Shown: positions 7,522 through 15,452 of the stretch, one piece after another
How the letters are laid out: each line of letters starts with the position of its first letter
Position numbering within the stretch: the first letter of the stretch is position 1
Source of the DNA: JBFEYJ01 sp041563315
GTDB taxonomy: Bacteria > Pseudomonadota > Gammaproteobacteria > Thiohalomonadales > Thiohalomonadaceae
Length of the DNA stretch: 26,840 nt
Assembly: GCA_041563315.1 (NCBI GenBank)
Contig: JBFFNE010000035.1
Coordinates: forward strand, 1 to 26,840
Direction: 5' to 3'
Made by a program: the position numbers and the translations under genes
Notes under the pieces: model-generated
The model's input: the letters and a program-made list of their open reading frames with translations, nothing else
What the model was told of the DNA's origin: nothing
The model's database searches: none

Positions 7522-8830
7522 AATCAGAAAATATCTCCAGCAGCCACTGGTCGGGGTGGTTATCTGGTCTCTGTCGCTCATGCTTGTTGTATTCAGTTCG
7601 CCGATGCCTAAAGATGTTGGTGTGACCGAGGTGCTTATTGGTGTTGGGCTTGTCCTTGGTGGGTTCCAGTTATTGTTTGCAGGCGCAATGTCAGGCGATG
7701 CGGCACTTGGTAGATATTATTCGCTCATTCTCCTATTTGTGATAATTGTAATTCCATTATTCGTAGGTCTATATAACGGGAATGCTTTGAAGGACATTGC
7801 TCGGGATGTACTACCTGTCATGTTTTTAACCGCAATACCGACAGTATTGGTATTTGCTGTTAATGGTAAGTCTCGTCGTTCTATACAGTTGGCTATTATC
7901 ACTGCACTGTTGTTTGTGGGGGTAGTGAGCTCTGTGCAGTTTACAAGCGGTGTGGCGAAGGAATACGGCTCGGTTTCAGGGCTTGTCAGCGAAATGAGAC
8001 AGGGATTGCTTCAGTTGTCCGAAGAACGGAGTGAAACTCCTGAAGTATATCCTTTATCGATGGTCTTTCTGAAAGCATATGATCCGGCAGTGCTGTTTGC
8101 TGCAATTTTTTTGGTTGGTCTAGGGTTTAAAAATATTACATGTGACGCCAATTTGATGCGAGTGTCAGCCGTAATGTCAATTGCTTTAGGATTATTCTGT
8201 GCTTATTCCTTGGTGTCCCTCGGGTTACGAGCGCACGCACTGTTGATGATTTTCTCGCTGTTCATTGTTTTGATTAACTATGTAAGCAGAATGAAAAATA
8301 TTAAAGCGCTTATTATTGCGATGGCGCTGTGCTCTGGTTTTGTTATTTTCTATTTCCATGATGCGCTTTATTTGATGATGGTTAAGCAAGCTAGTGTGGG
8401 AGCAAATGGGAAAATCGCAGAATTCCATGCTGCAATGATGGTAGTTTCTGAGGATCTATATACTGTTATGGTTGGTGATGGGTGGGGTGCAAAATTTTTC
8501 AACCCGATTTTGATGTATGAGACACGTTTCACACACTCGCTGCTGTCTTTCTTGCTTTTGAAAACTGGCATTATTGGTTTGTTTGGTATGGCTGGGCTAT
8601 TTTTATTGCTATTCAAGAGGATTGATATTAAAGCACTTTGGAACTCGTCTTATGGTTGCTTGCTTGTAATGTCTAGTGTTCCTCCTGTCATCATAGGTGT
8701 TGCTACCCAGCCGGTTTATAAAATGCTCAGTTATGGGGTTGTCGTTGCATTGCTTGTTTTGGTGCTGCGAGATAACTCTGGTGGCAGTGAGTTGCAGAGT
8801 ATAAGGGCGAACGACGTCCACTCATATTGA
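7511..8830 (+). CDS. wzy: Probable O-antigen polymerase, Wzy-like
   Basis: A 439-residue integral membrane protein with about ten hydrophobic segments and one larger hydrophilic loop around residues 140-190, rich in charged residues (S-E-M-R-Q-G-L-L-Q-L-S-E-E-R-S-E). This is the usual look of Wzy polymerases, which join lipid-linked repeat units on the periplasmic side. Conserved motifs are not expected in this family, and O-antigen ligase (WaaL) has a similar topology, so position next to wzx and the glycosyltransferases is the main evidence. It overlaps the upstream gene by 11 bases. Confidence 0.75.
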   Translation: MKSEIRKYLQQPLVGVVIWSLSLMLVVFSSPMPKDVGVTEVLIGVGLVLGGFQLLFAGAMSGDAALGRYYSLILLFVIIVIPLFVGLYNGNALKDIARDVLPVMFLTAIPTVLVFAVNGKSRRSIQLAIITALLFVGVVSSVQFTSGVAKEYGSVSGLVSEMRQGLLQLSEERSETPEVYPLSMVFLKAYDPAVLFAAIFLVGLGFKNITCDANLMRVSAVMSIALGLFCAYSLVSLGLRAHALLMIFSLFIVLINYVSRMKNIKALIIAMALCSGFVIFYFHDALYLMMVKQASVGANGKIAEFHAAMMVVSEDLYTVMVGDGWGAKFFNPILMYETRFTHSLLSFLLLKTGIIGLFGMAGLFLLLFKRIDIKALWNSSYGCLLVMSSVPPVIIGVATQPVYKMLSYGVVVALLVLVLRDNSGGSELQSIRANDVHSY

Positions 8831-8831
8831 T

Positions 8832-8838
8832 AAAGGGG
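8832..8838 (+). promoter_or_regulatory. Ribosome binding site that selects a GTG start for the methyltransferase gene
   Basis: AAAGGGG at 8832-8838 sits 6 bases before an in-frame GTG at 8845. The first possible start in this frame, TTG at 8827, overlaps the wzy stop but has no purine-rich sequence before it. I therefore prefer GTG 8845, which removes six residues and leaves a 14-base gap after wzy. Confidence 0.6.
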
Positions 8839-8844
8839 TTTGAA

Positions 8845-9807
8845 GTGTCTCTAGAGGAAGTTGGCGATAAAATAGAATGCCTGATTTGTGGTGGCCACCT
8901 ATCCGTGGTCGAGGCGGGTGTGTTTGATACAAGATTCGGAATACAAAGCCAATACAGCATCGGTCACTGCACACAATGCGGAAATGAGCAAACGATTCCG
9001 TTGCCAACAGGCGAAGAATTGAAAACGCTTTATGAGGAGAATTATAACTTCAGTGGCGAGAGTAATACACGCTATACCATGCTCAGGAGTTGGTTTCTTA
9101 ATTCATGGCTCTACAAGTTATGGCAGGCGTTTGATGGAGATATCTCATTTCACTCAAAACGTGGTAAAGGGCGCCTCATTGATGTGGGATGCAATGAGGG
9201 ACGTGGGTTGTCCATATACAGTGCCAACGGGTTTGATGCCGAGGGGCTTGAGTTGAATGAGGTGGCCGCTGGTGTGGCAAGAAAAAATGGCTACGTTGTG
9301 CATACCCAATTACTTGAGGATTTTCACCCGACTGACCGCTATGATGTGGTTGTTTTGTCAAATGTGCTCGAACATTCATTGAATCCACAGGATATGTTGC
9401 AGAATGTCAGACGCATTTTGCGTGATGGTGGTGAAGTTTGGATAAGTTGTCCGAATAATCAGAGCTTGTTGCGAACGGTTTTTGGTTCTACCTGGATTAA
9501 TTGGCATGTCCCATTCCATATTGTTCATTTTTCAAATTCGACATTGTCAAATGTGCTGAAAGAAAATGGCTTTACTAATGTGGTACTGAAAAATGAAACT
9601 CCAGCGTTATGGGTGGCACACTCTATAATTGCACGACTGTTTGCAGTGGAAGGTGAACCGACAAGGCAGCTCCGACAAAGCGTACTGATAGCTGCATTAA
9701 TGCTATCTATACGTGGTCTATTGTTTCCCTTGCTTTGGCTCATGAATAGCGCGGGGAAGGGTGATTGTATTGTGGCTGAAGCCAAAAAGATCTCTCAGAA
9801 AAACTAA
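8845..9807 (+). CDS. SAM-dependent methyltransferase with N-terminal zinc ribbon
   Basis: A 320-residue class I methyltransferase. The N-terminus carries two C-x-x-C pairs (C12/C15 and C42/C45), a likely structural zinc ribbon. The SAM-binding motif I is L-I-D-V-G-C-N-E-G-R-G at 111-121, and the later V-L-S-N-V-L-E-H-S-L-N-P segment matches the motif II/III region of methyltransferase domain 23-type proteins common in O-antigen clusters. The C-terminus is hydrophobic (around residues 285-305) and may touch the membrane. It probably methylates a sugar of the repeat unit or the chain end; the target is unknown. Its TAA shares one base with the next ATG (TAATG at 9805-9809). Confidence 0.85.
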   Translation: MSLEEVGDKIECLICGGHLSVVEAGVFDTRFGIQSQYSIGHCTQCGNEQTIPLPTGEELKTLYEENYNFSGESNTRYTMLRSWFLNSWLYKLWQAFDGDISFHSKRGKGRLIDVGCNEGRGLSIYSANGFDAEGLELNEVAAGVARKNGYVVHTQLLEDFHPTDRYDVVVLSNVLEHSLNPQDMLQNVRRILRDGGEVWISCPNNQSLLRTVFGSTWINWHVPFHIVHFSNSTLSNVLKENGFTNVVLKNETPALWVAHSIIARLFAVEGEPTRQLRQSVLIAALMLSIRGLLFPLLWLMNSAGKGDCIVAEAKKISQKN

Positions 9808-11096
9808 TGCGCGTTCTTTTATATAGCCTTAATTTCAACCCGGAATTGACGGGCATTGGAAAATACAGTGGGGAAATGGCTGAGTGGTTAGTCTCTAGTG
9901 GTCACGACGTACGCGTGATATCAGCTCCACCATATTATCCTCAATGGCAGGTAGGCAAGGGATATTCTGCATATTTGTATAAAAAGGAGGTTATTACGGA
10001 TGTTGCCTCAAAAGCTTCGCTTTCCAAAAAAGAAGATAACCTTGGAGGAGAGAGTGGGGATTTAGTCGTATTTCGTTGCCCCCTGTGGATTCCATCCAGA
10101 CCTACGGGTCTCAAGCGAATTTTGCATCTTGCAAGTTTTGCCTTTTCTTCGTTTCCAGTGGTGTTGGCTCATGTCTTGTGGCGCCCTGATGTGCTGATTG
10201 TGATTGAGCCGCCGTTGTTTTGTTCACCTACGGCTGTGCTGTCAGGGTACTGGGCACGATGCAAAACGCTGCTGCACGTACAAGATTTTGAAGTTGACGC
10301 AGCTTTCGAGCTTGGCTTAATACCTAACCACTATGCGCGATCTGTCGTACTTGCCATGGAGCGATGGATAATGCGCCGTTTCGATAAAATTTCCACCATT
10401 TCGGGGCGTATGTTACAGCGACTAAAAATTAAGGGAGTAGATGAAGACAAGTTACTTTTTTTTCCAAATTGGGTGAGTACTGCTTTGATCTATCCCATGG
10501 ATAATCCGAGTCCATTCAGAGCCGAGTTGGGATTTAGTGATGATGATGTAGTGCTGTTATATTCCGGCAACATGGGGCAGAAACAGGGGCTTGAAGTGAT
10601 TGTCGAGGCAGCACGTCTACTAGAGCCACACACTCATGTCCGTTTTGTTATGTGTGGACAAGGTGCTGCCTATGAGACCTTATATACAATGGCAGCTGGC
10701 TTGCAGAATATGATCTGGCTCCCTCTTCAGCCTCTTGAACGTCTTAATGAGTTACTGAACTTGGCCGATATTCATTTGCTTCCACAGAAGGCTGATGCGG
10801 CTGATCTGGTAATGCCATCGAAACTTACCGGCATATTGGCAAGTGGACGCGCAGTGATAGCAACAGCCTCCAAGGGAACAGAGGTCTGGTCAGTTGTCGA
10901 CGGGAGAGGCATCAATACACCACCGGGAGATGTGGAAGCCTTTGCTGAAGCAATTTACGCACTTGTTAATGATCCTGATGAGAGACGACGCTTGGGAAAA
11001 CAGGCGCGAAGGTACGCAGAAGAGAAGTTAGGTGCCGAAGCTGTGCTCGGACAATTTGAGCATGAGTTGTTGCAAATTACAGGCAGCTTGGAATGA
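9807..11096 (+). CDS. wcaI: WcaI-like glycosyltransferase (GT-B, family 4)
   Basis: A 429-residue GT-B glycosyltransferase resembling the colanic acid enzyme WcaI. The N-terminus has Y-S-L-N-F-N-P-E-L-T-G-I-G-K-Y (residues 6-20) and A-P-P-Y-Y-P at 40-45. The C-terminal Rossmann domain shows Y-S-G-N-M-G-Q-K-Q-G at 252-261 and P-S-K-L-T-G-I-L-A-S-G-R at 337-348. A hydrophilic insert lies around residues 64-85. WcaI is thought to add fucose to the WcaJ-primed lipid in colanic acid synthesis; since GDP-fucose genes and a WcaJ-like transferase are encoded nearby, the same step is a good guess here. An 8-T tract (10456-10463) lies inside the gene. It ends 13 bases before gmd. Confidence 0.87.
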   Translation: MRVLLYSLNFNPELTGIGKYSGEMAEWLVSSGHDVRVISAPPYYPQWQVGKGYSAYLYKKEVITDVASKASLSKKEDNLGGESGDLVVFRCPLWIPSRPTGLKRILHLASFAFSSFPVVLAHVLWRPDVLIVIEPPLFCSPTAVLSGYWARCKTLLHVQDFEVDAAFELGLIPNHYARSVVLAMERWIMRRFDKISTISGRMLQRLKIKGVDEDKLLFFPNWVSTALIYPMDNPSPFRAELGFSDDDVVLLYSGNMGQKQGLEVIVEAARLLEPHTHVRFVMCGQGAAYETLYTMAAGLQNMIWLPLQPLERLNELLNLADIHLLPQKADAADLVMPSKLTGILASGRAVIATASKGTEVWSVVDGRGINTPPGDVEAFAEAIYALVNDPDERRRLGKQARRYAEEKLGAEAVLGQFEHELLQITGSLE

Positions 11097-11109
11097 TGAG
11101 ACGTTTATT

Positions 11110-12234
11110 ATGAATAACAAGAAAGCATTGATTACCGGTATCACTGGGCAGGATGGTTCTTACCTGGCAGAGTTTTTGCTCAAGAAAGGGTATGAGGTTC
11201 ACGGTATTTTGCGCAGGGCTTCTTCGTTCAATACCGAGCGCATCGATCACCTTAATGAGGCGATGCAAGGGCCAGACAGACAGCTGATTTTACACTACGG
11301 TGATCTTTCGGATTCCTCCAACCTCATTAGACTGTTACGTGAGATTGAGCCTGATGAAGTCTACAATCTAGCTGCGCAATCACATGTCGCGGTGAGTTTC
11401 GAGTCTCCGGAGTATACGGCAGATGTCGATGCGCTCGGTACACTTCGTCTTCTTGAGGGGATACGGATTCTCGGGCTCGAGAAAAAGACCCGCTTTTATC
11501 AGGCCTCGACCTCGGAACTTTTTGGCAATGTCCAGGAGATCCCGCAGCGGGAGACGACCCCTTTTTATCCGCGCAGCCCGTATGCAGCGGCAAAGCTTTA
11601 TTCTTACTGGATTACGGTCAATTACCGTGAATCCTACGGTATGTACGCCTGCAACGGTATCTTGTTTAACCACGAATCGCCGCGGCGGGGGGAGACCTTT
11701 GTGACCCGCAAGATTACCCGTGGCTTGGCGAACATTGGACAGGGAGTCGAAAGCTGCTTGATGATGGGCAATATGGATGCTTTACGTGACTGGGGCCATG
11801 CGATGGATTATGTGCGCATGCAGTGGATGATGCTGCAGCAGGAACAGGCGGATGACTTTGTGATCGCCACCGGCGTGCAGTATTCCGTGCGTGAATTTAT
11901 CCACAAGGCAGCCACTGAGCTGGGTATTTCCCTGCGCTTTGAGGGCGCGGGAGTTGAAGAGAAGGGTATTGTCGAGTCTGTTAGCGGTGATAAAGCTCCA
12001 TGTGTCAAGCCTGGCGATGTGATTGTGGCCGTCGACAAGCGGTTCTTCCGCCCTGCAGAGGTGGAAACTTTACTGGGTGATCCTTCCAAAGCCAAGGAGA
12101 AATTGGGCTGGGTGCCTGAAATCGGTCTGGATGAGATGGTACGGGAAATGGTATCCAATGATTTAAATGTCGCCAGACGTCATGCACTGTTGAAGCAGCA
12201 TGGGTTTGATGTGCCGGTATCGCTAGAGAATTGA
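11110..12234 (+). CDS. gmd: GDP-mannose 4,6-dehydratase
   Basis: A 374-residue extended SDR that converts GDP-D-mannose to GDP-4-keto-6-deoxy-D-mannose with bound NADP, the first step to GDP-L-fucose. Motifs: G-I-T-G-Q-D-G-S-Y-L at 10-19, catalytic S-T-S-E-L-F-G at 133-139 (T134, E136) and the Y158/K162 pair in P-Y-A-A-A-K. The length equals that of E. coli Gmd. The frame is open upstream, but ATG 11110 gives the family-typical N-terminus; earlier starts would lie inside wcaI. Together with fcl it supplies GDP-fucose, probably for WcaI. Confidence 0.97.
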   Translation: MNNKKALITGITGQDGSYLAEFLLKKGYEVHGILRRASSFNTERIDHLNEAMQGPDRQLILHYGDLSDSSNLIRLLREIEPDEVYNLAAQSHVAVSFESPEYTADVDALGTLRLLEGIRILGLEKKTRFYQASTSELFGNVQEIPQRETTPFYPRSPYAAAKLYSYWITVNYRESYGMYACNGILFNHESPRRGETFVTRKITRGLANIGQGVESCLMMGNMDALRDWGHAMDYVRMQWMMLQQEQADDFVIATGVQYSVREFIHKAATELGISLRFEGAGVEEKGIVESVSGDKAPCVKPGDVIVAVDKRFFRPAEVETLLGDPSKAKEKLGWVPEIGLDEMVREMVSNDLNVARRHALLKQHGFDVPVSLEN

Positions 12235-12244
12235 GTACGCATCT

Positions 12245-12261
12245 GCCGAGGGTATCTCGGC
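12245..12261 (+). repeat. Perfect 6-bp hairpin between gmd and fcl
   Basis: GCCGAG (12245-12250) and CTCGGC (12256-12261) form a perfect stem with a 5-base loop in the 56-base gmd-fcl gap. No T run follows, so it is not a standard terminator; it could slow or stabilise the mRNA between the two genes. A TACAAT at 12265-12270 resembles a -10 element, but no -35 is visible at the right distance. Confidence 0.5.
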
Positions 12262-12290
12262 TCCTACAATTAAGAGATATTCGTTAGAAA

Positions 12291-13256
12291 ATGACTGATT
12301 CATCTATTTTCGTTGCGGGTCACCGGGGAATGGTGGGCGCGGCCATTGTCCGACGCCTCAAGGCATTGGGTCATGCCAATATCCTGACTGCTACGCGCCA
12401 GGAATTGGACCTACTCAATCAGCAGGCGGTAATGGATTTCTTTGCAACATATCCGATCCAACAGGTGTATGTGGCGGCAGCGAAAGTGGGGGGGATTCAT
12501 GCCAATAATACCTACCCAGCAGACTTCATCTATGAGAACCTGATGATCGAGGCAAACCTGATCAACGCTGCTCATAAGAATGACATCCAAAAACTGTTAT
12601 TCCTTGGTTCGTCATGTATCTATCCCAAGCTTGCAGAGCAGCCGATGCGAGAGGATGCCCTCCTTAGTGGTTACCTGGAACCGACAAACGAGCCGTACGC
12701 TGTTGCGAAGATTGCCGGCATCAAGCTGTGCGAAAGCTATAACCGCCAACATGGGCGTGACTATCGAAGCGTGATGCCAACAAATCTCTATGGACCTAAT
12801 GATAACTTCCACCCGGAAAACTCCCATGTGATCCCTGCATTATTGCGGCGTTTCCATGAAGCGAAACAGGCAGATGCAGCAGAGGTGGTTGTGTGGGGAA
12901 GCGGGAAGCCAATGCGTGAGTTTTTACATGTGGATGATATGGCAGAAGCATCAATTTTTGTTATGAATCTGGATGCTAAAACCTATCAGCGTGAAACACA
13001 GCCAATGCTCTCTCACATCAATGTTGGAACAGGCATTGACTGTACTATCCGTGAACTTGTTGAGGTCATGGCAAAAGTTATCGGTTATCAAGGTGTTATC
13101 AAATTCGATGCTGACAAACCCGATGGTGCACCAAGAAAGCTGATGGACGTATCCAGGCTGGAACGTCTCGGTTGGAAGGGAAAAATCAGTCTGGAGGAAG
13201 GATTGAGAATGACCTACGAGTGGTTTCTTGAAAATCAGAATAATTTCAGAATGTAA
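12291..13256 (+). CDS. fcl: GDP-L-fucose synthase (3,5-epimerase/4-reductase)
   Basis: A 321-residue SDR that turns GDP-4-keto-6-deoxymannose into GDP-L-fucose. The NADP motif is G-H-R-G-M-V-G at 10-16. All catalytic residues known from E. coli WcaG are in place with the same numbering: S107 and C109 in G-S-S-C-I-Y-P, Y136 and K140 in Y-A-V-A-K, H179 and R187. It lies 56 bases after gmd, and its TAA overlaps the gmm start by one base (TAATG at 13254-13258). Confidence 0.97.
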   Translation: MTDSSIFVAGHRGMVGAAIVRRLKALGHANILTATRQELDLLNQQAVMDFFATYPIQQVYVAAAKVGGIHANNTYPADFIYENLMIEANLINAAHKNDIQKLLFLGSSCIYPKLAEQPMREDALLSGYLEPTNEPYAVAKIAGIKLCESYNRQHGRDYRSVMPTNLYGPNDNFHPENSHVIPALLRRFHEAKQADAAEVVVWGSGKPMREFLHVDDMAEASIFVMNLDAKTYQRETQPMLSHINVGTGIDCTIRELVEVMAKVIGYQGVIKFDADKPDGAPRKLMDVSRLERLGWKGKISLEEGLRMTYEWFLENQNNFRM

Positions 13257-13726
13257 TGTTAAGTCAGCATGATTTTAAACAACTGGTAAAGAATGCGCCT
13301 CTCTTTGCTATTGATTTGGTTATACTCAATCCGCAAAAGCAGATTTTAATCGGAAAAAGAGTAAATGAACCAGCCAAGGATGCCTGGTTCGTACCAGGTG
13401 GTCGGATATTTAAGAATGAGCCCTTGGCTCAAGCATTTGAGCGTATTGTGGAAGCTGAGATTGGACTTTCACTTCGTTACAATCAGGCATCCCTCATTGG
13501 TCTGTTTGACCATTTCTATGGTAACAGCTTCTTTGGTGATGACATCACCACGCATTACATCAATGCAACACACCTCGTAAAAATAGAAATTGAAAATTGT
13601 TGGCTACCCAAAGCACAGCACCAGGCATATCGTTGGGGTGGGTTGGATGAAATCGAGGAAGACAGTACTGTGCATCAATATAGTAAAGTGTTTATGGCAG
13701 CATTAAAGAAGATGCTCGGTACATAA
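13256..13726 (+). CDS. gmm: GDP-mannose mannosyl hydrolase (Nudix family)
   Basis: A 156-residue Nudix-fold protein of the Gmm/WcaH/NudD type. The modified Nudix box occupies residues 48-70 (beginning G-G-R-I-F-K-N-E-P-L and ending E-A-E-I-G); as in E. coli Gmm, it departs from the standard R-E-x-x-E-E pattern. The enzyme hydrolyses GDP-mannose or GDP-glucose to GDP and sugar and is usually encoded with gmd and fcl, where it may tune GDP-mannose levels. It ends 27 bases from the end of the oppositely directed manB gene, with no terminator visible between them. Confidence 0.93.
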   Translation: MLSQHDFKQLVKNAPLFAIDLVILNPQKQILIGKRVNEPAKDAWFVPGGRIFKNEPLAQAFERIVEAEIGLSLRYNQASLIGLFDHFYGNSFFGDDITTHYINATHLVKIEIENCWLPKAQHQAYRWGGLDEIEEDSTVHQYSKVFMAALKKMLGT

Positions 13727-13753
13727 ACATTTCGTTACTAAATCGCAATGGTC

Positions 13754-15244
13754 TCATTTCCACTCCCGCATAACTTCAATACAGGCCTGATTGATTTTCT
13801 TGGCACTTTCTTTCGTATCGGATTCTGTATAGCAGCGTAGTTCGGGGGCATTACCTGATGGGCGTAGGTGGAATATATTTCCACTGGCAAGTATGACGCG
13901 AAGACCATCGGTGGTATCTATGTTCTGAATCCTTCCAATCTCACCGTTGTAGTGTGTGGAAATTTCCTCAACAAACTCCTTGGCCTGGCTTTTCTCGATC
14001 TCTTCGAGCTTTTTCAAGCTGATCGCAGTAGCAACTCCCTTTATACGGTCGCTGTACGTAAAACGGGCGGGCAAGTCAGCGACCAGTTCGGATACCTTGC
14101 ATTGTTTGAGTGTGGCAAGATGCAGGATGCAGAGGAGGGGCAATATGGCATCGCGCGTGGGAAGGGGTGGGAGCTCTTTTCCTGAGACGGTGAATTTCGT
14201 TTGGGTAAGAAAACCCCCGTTTGCTTCATAGCCGATCACGGTGTCGGGAGTATTTTGTGCGGCCTGTTGCATTGCATCAATGACATAGGGCGAGCCGATA
14301 CGGGTTCTGATGATCTTTTTAAACAAGCCCGACTTTTCTACCGCTGTGTTACTGCTGACTGGCGTTACCACGATACCGGCTCTGAGGTAGTGTGAGCAGA
14401 GGATACCAACGATATCGCCCCGAAACCAAATACCGCTTTCATCTCCGATCAGAGGACGGTCACCATCGCCGTCAGTGGAGACAATAGCATCATACTGATA
14501 TTTGTCTGCCCACTCTTTTGCCAATTCGATGTCTTCCTGGCGTACGGCCTCAGTATCAACCGGGATGAAGGTGTCGGAGTGGCCGAGCGGGATCGTGGTG
14601 GCGCCAAGAGATGTGAGAATTTCCATCAGGATCCGGCTGGCCACTGATGAATGCTCGTATACGGCAACCTTTATACCTTGCAGGGCATTAGCAGGGAAAA
14701 ACCCAGTGAATCGTCTGACATATTCCTCATAAATGGTGTCGTCGATTGCCGGCGCTGTTGAGGGGTGTGAAAGCCTGCCTTTGTTATCGAACAAATTGAG
14801 AGGAAGGTTTACCGTCTCTTCCTTAATAGATTGCTCATCGGATTTCAGGATCTCCCCTTTGGGACGATAGAATTTAATACCGTTGCGATCATCGGGGATA
14901 TGACTTCCCGTGACCATCAGCGTGGGGATATTACGCCGGATGCCGTATAAGGCGATAGCCGGCGTTGGAACCGGTCCGGCATTTAATGGGACATAACCTG
15001 CATCGCTGATGGCTTGGCAGCAGGCAGTCATAATTCTTGAGCTGCTTGGTCGATAGTCATATGCGATGCCAACCCACTGTCCTGAGCTCAGTTCACCGAT
15101 CTTCTCCAGGTGCTGCAAGAACGACTTTGTATAGGCATAACAGACACGGTCCGTCATGTCGCTAACCAGACCACGTGCCCCGCTGGTACCGAATTTGACC
15201 CCACTGGATTCCATGAGAACGTTGATCTTTATATTGTTTGACAT
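13754..15244 (-). CDS. manB: Phosphomannomutase
   Basis: A 496-residue alpha-D-phosphohexomutase. K-F-G-T-S-G-A-R-G is at 17-25, the phosphoserine loop V-T-G-S-H-I-P at 111-117 (S114), the metal loop D-G-D-G-D-R-P at 258-264, a sugar-binding Y-E-A-N-G-G, and the C-terminal phosphate loop R-P-S-G-N-A-P-E-L-R. It interconverts mannose 6-phosphate and mannose 1-phosphate for GDP-mannose synthesis; mannose-1-phosphate guanylyltransferase (ManC) is not in the window. The T-G-S-H-I-P variant of the usual T-A-S-H-N-P loop suggests the branch found in O-antigen clusters. I start at ATG 15244; a TTG at 15283 would add 13 residues without a ribosome binding site. It is encoded opposite to gmd-fcl-gmm and in the same direction as the wcaJ-like gene. 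Confidence 0.92.
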   Translation of the reverse strand: MSNNIKINVLMESSGVKFGTSGARGLVSDMTDRVCYAYTKSFLQHLEKIGELSSGQWVGIAYDYRPSSSRIMTACCQAISDAGYVPLNAGPVPTPAIALYGIRRNIPTLMVTGSHIPDDRNGIKFYRPKGEILKSDEQSIKEETVNLPLNLFDNKGRLSHPSTAPAIDDTIYEEYVRRFTGFFPANALQGIKVAVYEHSSVASRILMEILTSLGATTIPLGHSDTFIPVDTEAVRQEDIELAKEWADKYQYDAIVSTDGDGDRPLIGDESGIWFRGDIVGILCSHYLRAGIVVTPVSSNTAVEKSGLFKKIIRTRIGSPYVIDAMQQAAQNTPDTVIGYEANGGFLTQTKFTVSGKELPPLPTRDAILPLLCILHLATLKQCKVSELVADLPARFTYSDRIKGVATAISLKKLEEIEKSQAKEFVEEISTHYNGEIGRIQNIDTTDGLRVILASGNIFHLRPSGNAPELRCYTESDTKESAKKINQACIEVMREWK

Positions 15245-15303
15245 ATGTTCTGTTTTTAACCTGCGTAAGAGATTTCGCTGCAAAGGTGGCTACATTTCCG
15301 CTA

Positions 15304-15334
15304 ATTAAAATGCTGCTATTATGCTGGGTATCAA
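15304..15334 (-). promoter_or_regulatory. Weak promoter candidate for manB
   Basis: Read on the minus strand, TTGATA (15334-15329) is followed after 19 bases by TTTAAT (15309-15304). Each differs from the sigma-70 consensus at one position, but the spacing is 2 bases longer than ideal. It lies 60 bases before the manB start in the 208-base gap after the wcaJ-like gene, so manB may be read both from this site and by readthrough. Confidence 0.3.
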
Positions 15335-15387
15335 GCTAACCTCACCGGATTTTCACTGCAACGCTAATGCGAGGTGAAGCTGCCATC

Positions 15388-15426
15388 TTGGGGAGACTTC
15401 AGGCTGCTTCAGCAGATTTACCCCAA
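15388..15426 (-). repeat. Nested inverted repeat downstream of the wcaJ-like gene
   Basis: An outer stem TTGGGG (15388-15393) with CCCCAA (15421-15426) encloses an inner CTGC (15404-15407) / GCAG (15412-15415) with a 4-base TTCA loop. It lies 27 bases past the wcaJ-like stop in the minus-strand transcript. No T run follows on that strand, so it is not a typical intrinsic terminator; partial termination or mRNA 3'-end protection are possible. The stems are interrupted and could be chance. Confidence 0.3.
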
Positions 15427-15452
15427 TGGGAGAGAACCTGTGAGAAAAATGA

